Shown: positions 29,363 through 39,721 of the stretch, one piece after another | How the letters are laid out: every line of letters starts with the position of its first letter | Numbering within the stretch: the first letter of the stretch is position 1 | Assembly: GCF_009796765.1 (NCBI RefSeq) | Contig: NZ_CP047023.1 | Span: forward strand, 5,191,501-5,255,500 | Direction of reading: 5' to 3' | DNA from: Paraglaciecola sp. L3A3 | Lineage (GTDB): Bacteria > Pseudomonadota > Gammaproteobacteria > Enterobacterales > Alteromonadaceae | Length of the DNA: 64,000 nt | Translations under genes and position numbers: made by a program | The notes under the pieces: generated by a model | Seen by the model: only the letters and a program-made list of their open reading frames with translations | Databases searched by the model: none | What the model was told of the DNA's origin: nothing

Positions 29363-30214
29363 ATGAAGCATCAGTTTTATAAAATCATTGTTATCGCCTT
29401 GAGTTTATTCGCACTAAATATGCAGGCATCTGCAGAAAATAATGGCTTCAAACCTTTATTTAATGGACAGAACTTTGATGGCTTTTACTTAAAACTACGT
29501 AGTGGCGATGAAGCTATGGCGAATAAAGTATTCGCCATTGAGGATAGAGCTGTTCATGTATTTAATGATGAATTTCCTGAAGAATATAAACTCAATACGG
29601 GCGAAAATGACACCCATGGTTTGTTTTATACCAAGAAAAAATACAGTAAATATATTTTAAGGTTTGAATATAAATGGGGCACAAAGATTGCCAATAACTT
29701 TAAGCAATGGCAGTACGATGCAGGTGTTTATTATCATGTCGTTAAAGATGATGTTTGGCCTGAGGGGATCGAATATCAAATTCGATACAACCACCTAAGC
29801 AAACGTAATCATTCTGGAGATTTGATCCGCCCTAATGGTGCTGACTATTTATGGTTCCCTGATGGTAAAAGCACCTTAAAAAATCCCAAATTTGTAGGTT
29901 CTGCCCATGGCCAGTCATTTTTACATCCAAACAAAGGTGGCACAGAGACCAAAGTGAAGGGCTGGCTACATTTGGCTAATGAGACCGATAACTTTAATGC
30001 TTTAAATGATAAGTGGAATCTAGTTGAAATTATTGTCATGGGTGGTGAATACGCAATCCATAAGTTAAATGGTGATGTGGTTAATATAGCCACTCAACTC
30101 AAACCTAGTGCCGGCATTATAGGCTTTCAAGCCGAAACTGCTGAGATTTTTTATCGCAATATAGAAATCAAAGAGCTCAGTGAAAGTGCTCCGATGGAAG
30201 ATTTTTTGAAATAA
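29363..30214 (+). CDS. Secreted DUF1080 (3-keto-disaccharide hydrolase-like) protein
   Basis: A 283-residue protein from ATG 29363, which follows AAAGGAA; the frame's TTG at 29336 is rejected. The signal peptide ends at MQASA. PLFNGQNFDGF is the classic opening of the DUF1080 concanavalin-like fold. GLFYTKKKYSKYILRFEYKW, GVYYHV and IEYQIR follow, then a C-terminal GIIGFQAETAEIFYRNIEIKEL. The family is annotated as 3-keto-glycoside hydrolases or glycan-binding proteins and is common in sulfatase-rich loci. It may cleave oxidised sugars or bind glycan. It stands alone after the candidate operator. Confidence 0.85.
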   Translation: MKHQFYKIIVIALSLFALNMQASAENNGFKPLFNGQNFDGFYLKLRSGDEAMANKVFAIEDRAVHVFNDEFPEEYKLNTGENDTHGLFYTKKKYSKYILRFEYKWGTKIANNFKQWQYDAGVYYHVVKDDVWPEGIEYQIRYNHLSKRNHSGDLIRPNGADYLWFPDGKSTLKNPKFVGSAHGQSFLHPNKGGTETKVKGWLHLANETDNFNALNDKWNLVEIIVMGGEYAIHKLNGDVVNIATQLKPSAGIIGFQAETAEIFYRNIEIKELSESAPMEDFLK

Positions 30215-30244
30215 AACCCTAGTTTGAATATCGCTAATTTAATA

Positions 30245-30281
30245 ATTTGTGACTTTATCACTTGGTTATAAAGTCACAAAT
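30245..30281. terminator. Hairpin after the DUF1080 gene
   Basis: A perfect 13-14-bp stem (TTTGTGACTTTAT at 30246-30258 with its complement at 30268-30280) around a 9-nt loop. It lacks a strong T run, so it may act as a weak terminator or an mRNA 3'-end stabiliser. Confidence 0.55.
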
Positions 30282-30428
30282 ACCTAAACAATCACAACTA
30301 AGCAAGTGTGTTTTTACATAAATCCCTGAATGCTAATTAGCTAGGAGCAAGTTCACTGATTTATACACAATGCAGTTAAATCTGCGTAAATACATACAAT
30401 ACTTGCTAGGCACCACTTTATAATTATT

Positions 30429-31628
30429 ATGCAATATATAAAACTTTCTATTTTTCTACTTTTATCATCTTGTGCCCAACATAATGAAGTCAGTATTGCC
30501 TCCCTCAACACACCTGTGGCGTTTATTGTACAAGGTGATGCCGATGCGAATATAAATTGGTGGGACAGTTTTGATAATAGCAATTTATCTGCAGTGGTTA
30601 GGCAAGGTCTCAATGATAACCATTCTTTACAGGCCAGAGATCTTAGATTAAAAAGTACTGCAATTGATGCTCGAATTGCTGGTGCTGCCCTTTACCCTGA
30701 CCTAAATTTAAGCTCCAGTGCTACATCTAACTTTGATAACTTGGGCGATGTAAGTAGTGCTTCGTTGGGAATTAGTTCCAGTTGGGAAATAGATTTGTGG
30801 GGCAGACTTGACGCCACTGTCAATAGATCTAACTGGAGTGATCAAGAACAAGTATCATTATATCGAGGCAGTGCTAATTTAGTGGCTGGTAATATTACCA
30901 ATGCTTGGTTAGGAGTGATTTCTGCGCAAGAAAAGAAGTTGGTTTTAGCTGAGCAGAACCAACGCACCAAAGACGCGTTAGCAGTCATTATGCGTCGTTT
31001 TAAAATGGGCAAAAATTCAGTCACTAATATATGGCAGCAACAAAAATTACTTAAGTCTATTGAAGTCCAACAATCAAGAAATCAAGCAGACTTATCTTTG
31101 TATCAACAAACTTTAGCCTTATGGTTGTCGATACCTACCAATGAATTAAATATCAAGGTTAACCAGGTATTACCTGCACTTCCAGCCTTACCAGTAATTG
31201 GTGTGCCGGCTGAGGTATTGAAGTACCGGCCAGATATAGAACAAGCCTTCGCTAAAATAAAAGCGGCGAATGAGAACCTCGCTATTGCCATAACTAATCA
31301 ATACCCACGTATTTCTTTACGATCTAATTATTCCACATCAAAAAATTCAGTAAGCGACTTGTTTGATGACTGGTCCGGAAATCTAATTGCGTCGCTTGCT
31401 ATGCCGTTATTTGATAGTGGTGAAAGAAAGTCTGTTGTTAAACAAAGAAAATTGCAGTTAGAAGCACTTATTTAGGATTATCAACAAGTTTGGTTAGAGG
31501 CAATTGCTACCGTAAACCAAGTGCTAATCAACGAAGAGCAATTGTTAAATATTGCTGAAAATATCCAGCAGCAACTAGCGTTAGCGCAGCGCACAGAAAA
31601 GTTAACAATACTATTGTTGATATATTGA
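30429..31628 (+). pseudogene. TolC/OprM-family outer-membrane efflux lipoprotein, decayed
   Basis: The frame starts as a NodT/OprM-type outer-membrane factor: lipobox LLSSC, NWWDSFDNSNLSAVV, AGAALYPDLNLSSSA, SWEIDLWGRL, VLKYRPDIEQAFAKI, and AMPLFDSGERKS. It stops at TAG 31473-31475, after 348 residues. The same frame then continues to encode family-like sequence (DYQQVWLEAIATVNQVLINEEQ) up to a TGA at 31626, and a further piece (NNTIVDILK) is in another frame. A nonsense mutation plus a C-terminal frameshift or deletion are therefore visible. Intact relatives are usually about 450-490 residues. No membrane-fusion or RND/ABC partner is adjacent, so the gene looks like an orphan relic. Confidence 0.8.
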
Positions 31629-31695
31629 AGGTTCATCATAACGATAAAACCATTATTAATTATTGGCGTCATTTCAATAATAAAAAGGTAATTAA

Positions 31696-34463
31696 ATGCT
31701 TAATACTAAAATGTATATGAAAAGCTGTGCTATTTTTTGTTTCTTGCTACTAAGCTTGTTGTCTATTCCTCTATACGCGACATCCTACTATGTTTCTCCA
31801 ACAGGTTCTGATACTGCAAGCGGAGACGAGTCTCATCCATTTGCAACCATTGTAAAAGCTCGCGATACAGTACGCACCATAAATCAAAATATGACAGCAG
31901 ATATCACTATAGTATTGAGAGAAGGAACCCATACTCTAGATAATACGTTAACTTTTTATGAACAAGACTCTGGTAGTAATGGATACAATATTATTTATAA
32001 GAATTACCCAGGTGAAATCCCTATTATTAGTAGTGGAATAGCTGTTTCTTCTTGGCAACTTCATGATTCCAGTAAAGGGATTTACAAAGCTTATGTGGGT
32101 ACCAACTTCTACTCTAGGCATCTTTTTGTAAATGGCGTTAGAGCAAAAAGAGCACAAAGCTCAAGCTCACAAATTAGTGGTTTTACATTAAATGCCGCAG
32201 AAGGTTTTAATGCACCCTCAACAGGTACTTTTTCCTCTATGTCTAGCTGGGGCAACATTACTGATATAGAAATACGTCAACGCAAAGTTTGGACCATGCA
32301 ATGGGGGGCTGTTGAATCTGTGACTGGTAACGTAATAACACTTAAAGATGATTTTTGGCGGGCAACTAGACATTATGCCCAATGGGGTATTGGCATGGAT
32401 AGTATAGACGCCATAGAAAATGCATATGAGCTGCTTGATGAAGAAGGAGAATGGTATCTCGATAGAAGCTCTGGTTATCTTTACTATAAACCTTTGGCTA
32501 GCCAAACGAATTTAAACAATCTTACTTTTACACTACCCAGTTTAGAAAAGTTGATTGAAGGAAATTTAGCAGGAAGCGCTACTAAACTGATAGAAAATAT
32601 TAAGTTCGAGGGACTCACCTTTTCTTATACAACCTCCCTACAGCCTCTTGAAGATGCAGGTAGAGTAGGACACCAAGCTGGAGTTTTGTTTTACAAAAAT
32701 TCAAGTCTTGCAGAATATGAAGATTTATCTGCCTCAGCTGTTCATTTTAAATATGCACGACATATTACATTTCAAAATTGTACATTCAATAAATTAGGTA
32801 CCTCAGGCTTGGCCTTTGATATTGGAAGCCAACATAATTTAGTTACAGGCAACACCTTTGCAGATATCTCATCTAATGGTATTAGCATTGGCAATATTAA
32901 TTTGGCAACAAATTACAATCCTGTAAATCCTGAAGATCGTGTCACCCACAACACTATTTCAGACAATGTGATTTCTCTTGTAGGCCAAGAAATGACTGAT
33001 TCTGTTGGAATTTTTGGTGGATATGTAAACAATTTGATAGTTGCTCACAATACACTTTTTGATCTCCCGTATACTCCTATTTCAGTGGGGTGGGGTTGGG
33101 GAGGCCCAGAAGAAACTAACACTTACAATCCCGATGCAGTTGGCAGTAATTCCATTACCTCAAATCGAATTTACAACTATATGAACGTGAATTTAGATGG
33201 AGGGGGTATATACACGCTTGGACGCCAAGATAATTCATCCATAAAGTTTAATTATATTAACGGGCAGAAAAATGTTTATACCTATATATATCTTGATAAT
33301 GGTTCAGAATACATCAGCGTTGAAGATAACGTTATAAGCAGTGAGGGTGGATCTATTGGTGAGTGGTTAATGGCAACCAATGACGTCAACGAAGTTGCTT
33401 ATTATGCGAGTAATTTTAATCTTATTCGAAATAATTACTACTCTAGAGAACTTAATATTTTTAGATGTTATTACAGCAACGTCTGTGGGCTCAATATTGC
33501 TGTAGAAAATAATAATTGGCCTGATAGAGCCGTAGATATCATTAATAATGCTGGGGTAAATATGGATGCCGTCACTACCCCCCAAGCCAATGTTTTCCAA
33601 ATATATGGCAAGACCAGTCAAATGGTGTTTGCTCCTCAAAATCACTCAAATACCGCTGGAACACCTCTAGTACAAATGACAAATACAAACACTGACGAGC
33701 AAAAATGGGAACTTATCCCCGTCGATGAACGTTATTATTTACTAAAAAATATCGAAAGTGGACTTGTTGTTGTGCCACAAAATCAGTCTACAGTTGCAGG
33801 AGCGCCTTTAATTTTAGCTTCTTATACAAATCACCATAGTCAACATTGGGAGTTGTATTTCTCTGAGACAACTAATTCAAGTGGTGTCACCGTTTTAAAA
33901 AACAGAGCTAGCAACTTTGTAGTAACCCCAAGTAACTATGCGGCGGCTACTGATACAACACTTATTCAATATACTAACTCAAATAACAGCGCTCAAGTTT
34001 GGATGATAGGACAGCAAGCCCCACAGAGTTCCGTTACAAGCGATTTTCATCAAATTGTTGGTAGCAGCAGTCAAATGATGTTTACACCTTCTAGTTCAGT
34101 CGCAGCTATGGGAGTGGCGTTGTACAACAAACTGTTTTAGCTACAAATTTACAAGAATGGCAACTCATCGATGTAGGTAGTAACTTGTATAAAATAATCC
34201 ATAAAAGCAGTGGAGGTTTATTAACGCCAACTCAATTTTCAAGTAATCCTGGTACATCATTAATTATTTGGCTGGATTCAAATAATCCAGCACAACTATG
34301 GGAGTTACTTGCTAATACAAACGGCTCATACAGACTGAAAAATCATGTCAGCGGTTTAGTGGCCACACCTAGCGTTCATTCTAGCGCATCAGAAGCAAGC
34401 CTAATTCTGTGGACCGATGAAAATAATAGTAGTCAACATTGGCAATTAAATTACTTGCCATAA
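31696..34463 (+). pseudogene. GH141-like beta-helix protein with ricin-type lectin repeats, frameshifted
   Basis: A signal peptide (...SIPLYA) is followed by SYYVSPTGSD and VLREGTH, the same opening as the GH141-like lipoprotein at 6597. A beta-helix region (HNLVTGNTF, NSITSNRIYNY) runs to about residue 620. Ricin/CBM13-like beta-trefoil repeats with Q-x-W motifs follow (QKWELIP, QHWELYF, AQVWMIG). The frame stops at 34138-34140, residue 814. From 34123 the next frame reads QQTVLATNLQEWQL and runs through two more lectin repeats to the stop at 34461. Adding one base after 34122 restores ALVQQTVLATNLQEW, exactly the expected repeat, so a single-base deletion is likely. The full protein would be about 922 residues. 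The enzyme domain may still be made. Confidence 0.8.
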
Positions 34464-35122
34464 TTTCAAAATGGCGACATCATCCTATAAAATATCTATT
34501 ATCTCCACGGTTTTTGTTACAAAGACCGTGTCCATTTTCACTCAAACACTCAATGCGATTCAAGACCTGCATATTAAACATTGCGTGAAGCATTACTTAC
34601 TTAATATTACATTTTTCTTCACAGACGCCGTAATATTAGTAGCTGAAGGCTGAGAATATAGTTATTGCTCTAATCAGCTAGGTTTTCTTGGTTAGTTTCG
34701 TGGTTGTAACAGCGCAGCGTAACTATCGAGTAGGTTTATCCCGTGCTGAATAGCATAACTGGGGATTTTTCCTGTCTATATTATTTATCACATGGAAATT
34801 CAGATGAATAGGCATAACCTATATCGCTGATGTCTCACTCTGTATGCATACCCAAGTATCGGCAATAAGTATTTGTAGAGCTAAAGCTTTCACAAGTCAG
34901 TTTATACAAGTGATTAAGAGCATTTCTACTAGGGGTTCTGAAAAATTATAACCTGATATCAAGAAGTGGTACTTTTTTTGGGGGAAGCCTTAGAGGCTGT
35001 CTTCTGCGAGGGTGATTGATTTATCATTCCCCTTTGAATAATAAAAACAACCGTTGGCCTATTATAGCCAACGGTTGTTTATTTATTCGAATGGTCATCC
35101 ATTCAAGGTTGAAATGATATTA
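34464..35122. other. Non-coding stretch, no recognised gene
   Basis: About 660 bp between the frameshifted GH141-like gene and the convergent giant-protein gene. Short open frames are present but have no recognisable product, signal peptide or convincing ribosome site. The only clear element is the terminator at 35046-35079. Its composition is less coding-like than its neighbours, so it may be decayed sequence. Confidence 0.5.
35046..35079 (-). terminator. Strong rho-independent terminator of the giant-protein operon
   Basis: A perfect 13-bp stem (AACAACCGTTGGC at 35046-35058, complement at 35067-35079) with an 8-nt loop. Read on the minus strand it is followed by TTTTATTATTC, as expected for the end of the operon transcribed from the TonB receptor. 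A T-rich tail on the plus strand may also stop transcripts from the left. Confidence 0.88.
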
Positions 35123-38100
35123 TTAAGCCTTACTTTTCCTGTTTCTGGCACTAAGCCCTGCCAACAGTAACAATGTCATTATCCAATTAAATGAACCCGA
35201 GTTACGATAAATATCGGCAACAGGTTTAACGTTTATTGCCGTTACGATAACTTTGAATTCATTGCTTACAATACTATCTCGGCCATCACTAACAGTAAGT
35301 GTAAACGTAAGTTCAGTCTCTTGAGATACGTCAGGGGCGATAAATTTTCCAAATTCCGTTGTATCACTAACTATCGTTGCTGTTACTTCGGCATCTGCAT
35401 TTAATTGATTCCATGTATAGGTCAGATCGTCATTTTCAGCATCTGATACAATCGCTGATAAGTTAAATGCTTGACCGCTCGTAGCTACGTGGTCACCAAT
35501 TGTCTCTATAACAGGTAAGATATTGTCCAGCTCAGTCACGAGTAAGCCAGGGTCAGACACCATACCATTGATAGTTGCGTCGGCATCATTTTTACCACCA
35601 TCTTGTATCACTAATTGAATACATTGATAACCTTCATTTAAACCTAATTCATAGTTACTATTGAAAGGCGCAGGACAATTGCCGTCAGCCGTTTTAGTTG
35701 CAGATGAAAGTGTGTTTTGATCATCTATATAAAAGTCAAACCAGCCATCTAACTGTGTATGTTTTCGGTAAATAGCATGCTCTGGAATGATGGTTTCTAA
35801 TGGCACAATAACGGCTACAGATTCTCCTATTTTTTGTAAACCTGTCACTTTGAAGTTATTGATGTTAGAGAGAGCTTGATAATGGACGTCGTAATCATCA
35901 ATGTCTAATTCAAGCTTTGAAACCACAGCCGTTGTTTTACCATGTTTTAAAGCTATGTCACCAATAGATAACTGTAATCCTGGTGTTACCGCTAAGTCTA
36001 AACGTTGATCCGTGGAAACTTGCAGCCGAGTAGCGTCTGTTGGAGCGTTATCAAAATCATCAGGAATTCCATCTTGATCGCTATCAATAAGTAAGCTCGT
36101 TAATTCAGTATCGACGGCTAGGGTAATAGTGATAGTGGTTGATAAATTGTCGCTATCGTTAACAGTCGCATTTAGTTGATAGTTTCCACTGGCAAGAGAT
36201 AAGCTACTAGGGTTAAAGGTGTAATATTCTTTAGTTTCACAATTGTCAGTTTGTGAACTCGGTAATTCGGTTAGGTATCCACTAAGGTCGTCAAAGGTAA
36301 CACAATGGGTGTCAGCCGTATTTAAATCACTGATATTAAGTTTAACACTCACATCGCCGCTACTACCACCAATGACCGATATGGGTTGTTCAACGTCATC
36401 GGCATCAAGTTGTGTCACATTATAAGTTACAACTGGGGCAAATGGTTCGTCAACAATTGTTACAGTCGTTGCTGTATTTTCTTGCACGTCAGCATGGCTC
36501 GCTTCAGTCAATGTAATAACGATATTATCACCCGCTACCAGAACTGGCTCTGCACTTAAGTCAATTGTAATAACTTTTGGGCTATCCCCATTGGTTAATT
36601 CAATATTATGATCAGTTAATGTGCCATTTATGCTAACCGAGTAATGGATCACAACAGGGTAGGCTGGTGCGTTACCTAACAACTTAAATGGTACTGTTAA
36701 GGTGTAACTGCCTGCGTCTAATAGCTGAGTTGTCGGCATTTCTATAATAGGGTTAATAAATATAGGCAATTCGATTGACGCTGTATTGTTGTTTGAGTCT
36801 GTAGCTGTGAGCGAAATAGTATACTGCCCAGATTTTTTGTTTAACTGAGGTTCAGCGACAATGATTTCGGGTATTGGCTGTTGATTATAGGCATCATGTA
36901 AGTCCACTGTTGTTAAACCAGTATTGGCTATATGGGCTTCAATAAAAGACTGAATATTGGTTAAAATACCAGTGGCTTCAATTGTTAATGCTGCTAATGC
37001 ATCAAAGGAATAGTCATTGGTTAATAAGCTTGTACCATTAAGATAAAAAATAGGTGTTGATTCATCATTCGAGTTATACGGATGCTGATCATTAATGTCT
37101 AAAACACCATCATTATCATCATCATCATCTTCTGTTGCATCAATGAGTCCATCTTGGTCAAAATCCTCTGCAAACCTTAGCGGGTCATTATCATCTACAT
37201 CATAGCCAGAGCCTAAGCCGTTTGCATCATTCCCCCAACCATCTGCATCAACATCCTCCCAAGTGTTTGGGTCTAAAGGATTAAAATCTATCCCATCAGG
37301 GCTTAAGTCATTATCAAAATCATCGGTGGTATTTTTTAATGTAATGATAAGGTTGACACTGGTCACGTCATCACTAGCTGCCGCATTAACTGTCACCTGA
37401 TAGGTTTCATCAGAGAATTCTGCGATCTGCTGTTTTTTAAAGGTAATAGCGGCTGTTTCTTGGGTGATAGTAAATAAGTCAGCATCTTCCCCCGATAAAC
37501 TTAAAGCAATATCGTCTCCATCTTCATCAATGGCAGTCAGCGTAGTTACGGCTAATTCACCTTCGTTAACATCAACAGGAATATCACCTTGATTTTTACT
37601 GTAATTCATACGCAGTACTTTACCAAGGGTGTCATGGCCATCACCGGCTGTATTGGTGTAAACAACGGGACGATTTAAGTTATCGACTTGTAGGTTTACA
37701 TAATCATGATCAGCTGTAGCTGCAGAACCACCAGTAATATCACTTAGTTCATAAGATATTTTAACCCATTGTTCTCCACTTGCGCTTAATGTCGCTATTT
37801 GTATTGGCGCATTGAGGGCTGATGAATTATCGCGCTGTTGATAAGCTATGTAGGGCGTGTTCTGGCTATCAAATGCGATATCCAGAGCATCCGTAGCATA
37901 GGCGGTAGCTCGTTGTGCACTGCCGGTATCATTTAGAGTATGCACAAGGTTGGCCTGTCCTACTAAAGTCCAGTTGTTGAACTGATCATTAGATTTATAT
38001 ACATGGCCACCTTTTTGATTTGCATGTTGCAATACTGTGAACATATAAAGGGTACCGTCAGCATCAAATGCCGTACTTAAATAACTTGGATAGGTGACCG

Positions 38101-38959
38101 TACCAGTTAAACTAAGCTGCCATTCATAACTCTGTGACTCATTATTGAACACCTTACTGTAGTGAAAAATACGGTGGGCGGGCATGCTGCCGTAATTAGG
38201 ATCTTCGTAAGCGCCAGCGAAACTACGAAAAGTAAAAGTGGGTAAGCCTTCAGGGTTAATCGCAAGATCATAAAAAGGGACCTTGTAACGGCCATCGTTA
38301 CCAAACATACCAGTAATAAATTGAGAGGGTGTTTCTTTGGTCCAACTGGTTGCGGGTTCGCTTGCGGAAAAATCGTATGAGTATAAGTCACCTGAGGTTG
38401 TATTATATGCACTGGTTGATGCCCCGTAATACAAATAGGCCACTCCGTCATTGTTTATGGCCATTTTGAAATGTTTTACTGTTACACCATCAGCGAGTGT
38501 TAAGGCAGGTGATTCTCCAGAGGTAAGTAAAGACGGGATATCTGACCATGTTTCTCCGTTATCAAAACTACGTTTGAGTGCCACACCGTCACTTTGAACA
38601 TAGGCTAATATTAGGCTGTTATCCATAGGGTTAACAACAACCTGCTGAAAGCTGTTACTGGCAATATTTGTGGGCGCACTAATATCTTGCGTCAATGATG
38701 TAGCTTGATCATCAGATATAGCAAGATCAACTTTTGTACCTGTTTGGTAACTTGTGACTATTTTATTATTTGCATCAATCGCTAAGGATAAATGGTTAAT
38801 ACCTACTGTTGTTGAAGGTGTAGAAATTAGATCAAAGTGATTGTTAATACTACTATTTTCTAGAAAAAATGGAGCGCTAGCATGGGTAACGCTGAATGGG
38901 AGTGTTATTAATAAGGCACCTAATGTACTAAATATATATGAATTTCTTGTTTTCATCAT
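35123..38959 (-). CDS. Giant surface protein: beta-propeller, cadherin/PKD-like domains, TSP3-type Ca repeats, GlyGly-CTERM-like tail
   Basis: A 1278-residue protein with signal peptide (ending near VTHASA). Residues about 30-460 contain repeated propeller-like blades, including the Asp-box-like DNGETWSDI. A cadherin-like segment follows (EDGDDIALSLSGEDADLF), then an Asp-rich Ca-binding stretch (DVDADGWGND, DFDQDGLIDATEDDDDDNDG; residues about 550-640) of thrombospondin-3 type. Several Ig/PKD-like domains come next, one with another DSDQDGIPDDFD. The tail has SGS, a hydrophobic helix (WIMTLLLLAGL) and RNRKSK, resembling GlyGly-CTERM sorting signals handled by rhombosortase after type II secretion. 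No catalytic motif is recognised. It is the last gene of the minus-strand TonB-receptor group. Likely a surface glycan-binding or glycan-cleaving protein (inference). Confidence 0.72.
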   Translation of the reverse strand: MMKTRNSYIFSTLGALLITLPFSVTHASAPFFLENSSINNHFDLISTPSTTVGINHLSLAIDANNKIVTSYQTGTKVDLAISDDQATSLTQDISAPTNIASNSFQQVVVNPMDNSLILAYVQSDGVALKRSFDNGETWSDIPSLLTSGESPALTLADGVTVKHFKMAINNDGVAYLYYGASTSAYNTTSGDLYSYDFSASEPATSWTKETPSQFITGMFGNDGRYKVPFYDLAINPEGLPTFTFRSFAGAYEDPNYGSMPAHRIFHYSKVFNNESQSYEWQLSLTGTVTYPSYLSTAFDADGTLYMFTVLQHANQKGGHVYKSNDQFNNWTLVGQANLVHTLNDTGSAQRATAYATDALDIAFDSQNTPYIAYQQRDNSSALNAPIQIATLSASGEQWVKISYELSDITGGSAATADHDYVNLQVDNLNRPVVYTNTAGDGHDTLGKVLRMNYSKNQGDIPVDVNEGELAVTTLTAIDEDGDDIALSLSGEDADLFTITQETAAITFKKQQIAEFSDETYQVTVNAAASDDVTSVNLIITLKNTTDDFDNDLSPDGIDFNPLDPNTWEDVDADGWGNDANGLGSGYDVDDNDPLRFAEDFDQDGLIDATEDDDDDNDGVLDINDQHPYNSNDESTPIFYLNGTSLLTNDYSFDALAALTIEATGILTNIQSFIEAHIANTGLTTVDLHDAYNQQPIPEIIVAEPQLNKKSGQYTISLTATDSNNNTASIELPIFINPIIEMPTTQLLDAGSYTLTVPFKLLGNAPAYPVVIHYSVSINGTLTDHNIELTNGDSPKVITIDLSAEPVLVAGDNIVITLTEASHADVQENTATTVTIVDEPFAPVVTYNVTQLDADDVEQPISVIGGSSGDVSVKLNISDLNTADTHCVTFDDLSGYLTELPSSQTDNCETKEYYTFNPSSLSLASGNYQLNATVNDSDNLSTTITITLAVDTELTSLLIDSDQDGIPDDFDNAPTDATRLQVSTDQRLDLAVTPGLQLSIGDIALKHGKTTAVVSKLELDIDDYDVHYQALSNINNFKVTGLQKIGESVAVIVPLETIIPEHAIYRKHTQLDGWFDFYIDDQNTLSSATKTADGNCPAPFNSNYELGLNEGYQCIQLVIQDGGKNDADATINGMVSDPGLLVTELDNILPVIETIGDHVATSGQAFNLSAIVSDAENDDLTYTWNQLNADAEVTATIVSDTTEFGKFIAPDVSQETELTFTLTVSDGRDSIVSNEFKVIVTAINVKPVADIYRNSGSFNWIMTLLLLAGLSARNRKSKA

Positions 38960-38981
38960 TGTTTCTCATTGTTCTATCAGA

Positions 38982-39003
38982 ATGTGGTTTATTGAAACCA
39001 CAT
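38982..39003. other. Intergenic hairpin
   Basis: A perfect 9-bp inverted repeat (ATGTGGTTT at 38982-38990 and its complement at 38995-39003) with a 4-nt loop. It lies between the small barrel gene and the giant-protein gene. There is no T run, so it may be an mRNA processing or stability element that adjusts expression within the operon. Confidence 0.5.
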
Positions 39004-39064
39004 AAGAGACTGTCTACCGTGTTAAACATCGCTTTTAGAATTGTTTAATACCATATGCTCGTGA

Positions 39065-39721
39065 TCAAAAGTGGTAGCCTAATCGCACACCAACCGATTG
39101 TGACCCTAAACGATCGATTTCATAGTGGCGATAATACAAACCTAATGAGGTACTTTTGTATACGTAATTAACGCCCGCTCCTGCAAACCATTGCAGAGAT
39201 GTGTCGGATGTTGTAACGCTGTACATAATGGGTTCATTTGTTTGTTCATTTACTCCAATTTCATAATTAATTTCATATTGGCTTTCTAGTAACAAGGCGC
39301 CAGCCTCTGCCGAGATATTAAATTCAGGGGTGATAGGGTACGAATAGATAACTGAGCTTGTTAGGCCATTACCATAGCGTGGTAAGGCCTTATTTATTTC
39401 ACCAATCGCTTCATCGGCGTAAGCTGTGTCTACATCGACTATGAATGTACTTTTACCAAATTCCATATAGCCAAATGTTAGTGCCCAATTTTCACTCACT
39501 GTATATCCAAGGTCGAGTTGAATACCGCCACTGGGTAAATCAAATGTGTAGTCTTCAGGTTGATGACCTAACGATTCTAAATTAATAAGTGCTTGTTGTT
39601 CTGACTCTGAGTCAACCATGGTACTCGTGCCTATGTGTACAAACCAAGGCGACGTTGAGGCGGCTAGAGCGGAGGTGGAAATAACCATCGCTAATGATAT
39701 TGCGCTTAAAAATACTTTCAT
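39065..39721 (-). CDS. Small outer-membrane beta-barrel protein
   Basis: A 218-residue protein with signal peptide (ending STSALA). Alternating amphipathic strands (GIQLDLGYTVSENWALTFGYMEFG, split around residues 67-90; LQWFAGAGVNYVYKSTSLGLYYRHYEI) end with a C-terminal aromatic residue (GVRLGYHF), as in OmpA/OmpW-type eight-stranded barrels. No specific family is named with confidence. Its start codon overlaps the stop of the upstream giant protein by one base (TAATG), implying translational coupling. This placement between two large surface proteins suggests a partner role at the outer membrane. Confidence 0.78.
   Translation of the reverse strand: MKVFLSAISLAMVISTSALAASTSPWFVHIGTSTMVDSESEQQALINLESLGHQPEDYTFDLPSGGIQLDLGYTVSENWALTFGYMEFGKSTFIVDVDTAYADEAIGEINKALPRYGNGLTSSVIYSYPITPEFNISAEAGALLLESQYEINYEIGVNEQTNEPIMYSVTTSDTSLQWFAGAGVNYVYKSTSLGLYYRHYEIDRLGSQSVGVRLGYHF

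Noticed and set aside
31481..31672. Minus-strand open frame opposite the efflux relic
   Set aside because: It is antisense to sequence that still encodes recognisable OprM-type protein in the plus direction; a shadow frame.
34471..34653. Short open frame of 60 residues after the lectin gene
   Set aside because: No recognisable motif, no clear ribosome site and low-complexity composition; treated as non-coding.
34690..34960. Possible insertion-sequence remnant in the non-coding stretch
   Set aside because: No terminal inverted repeats, target duplication or transposase-like translation could be recognised on either strand.
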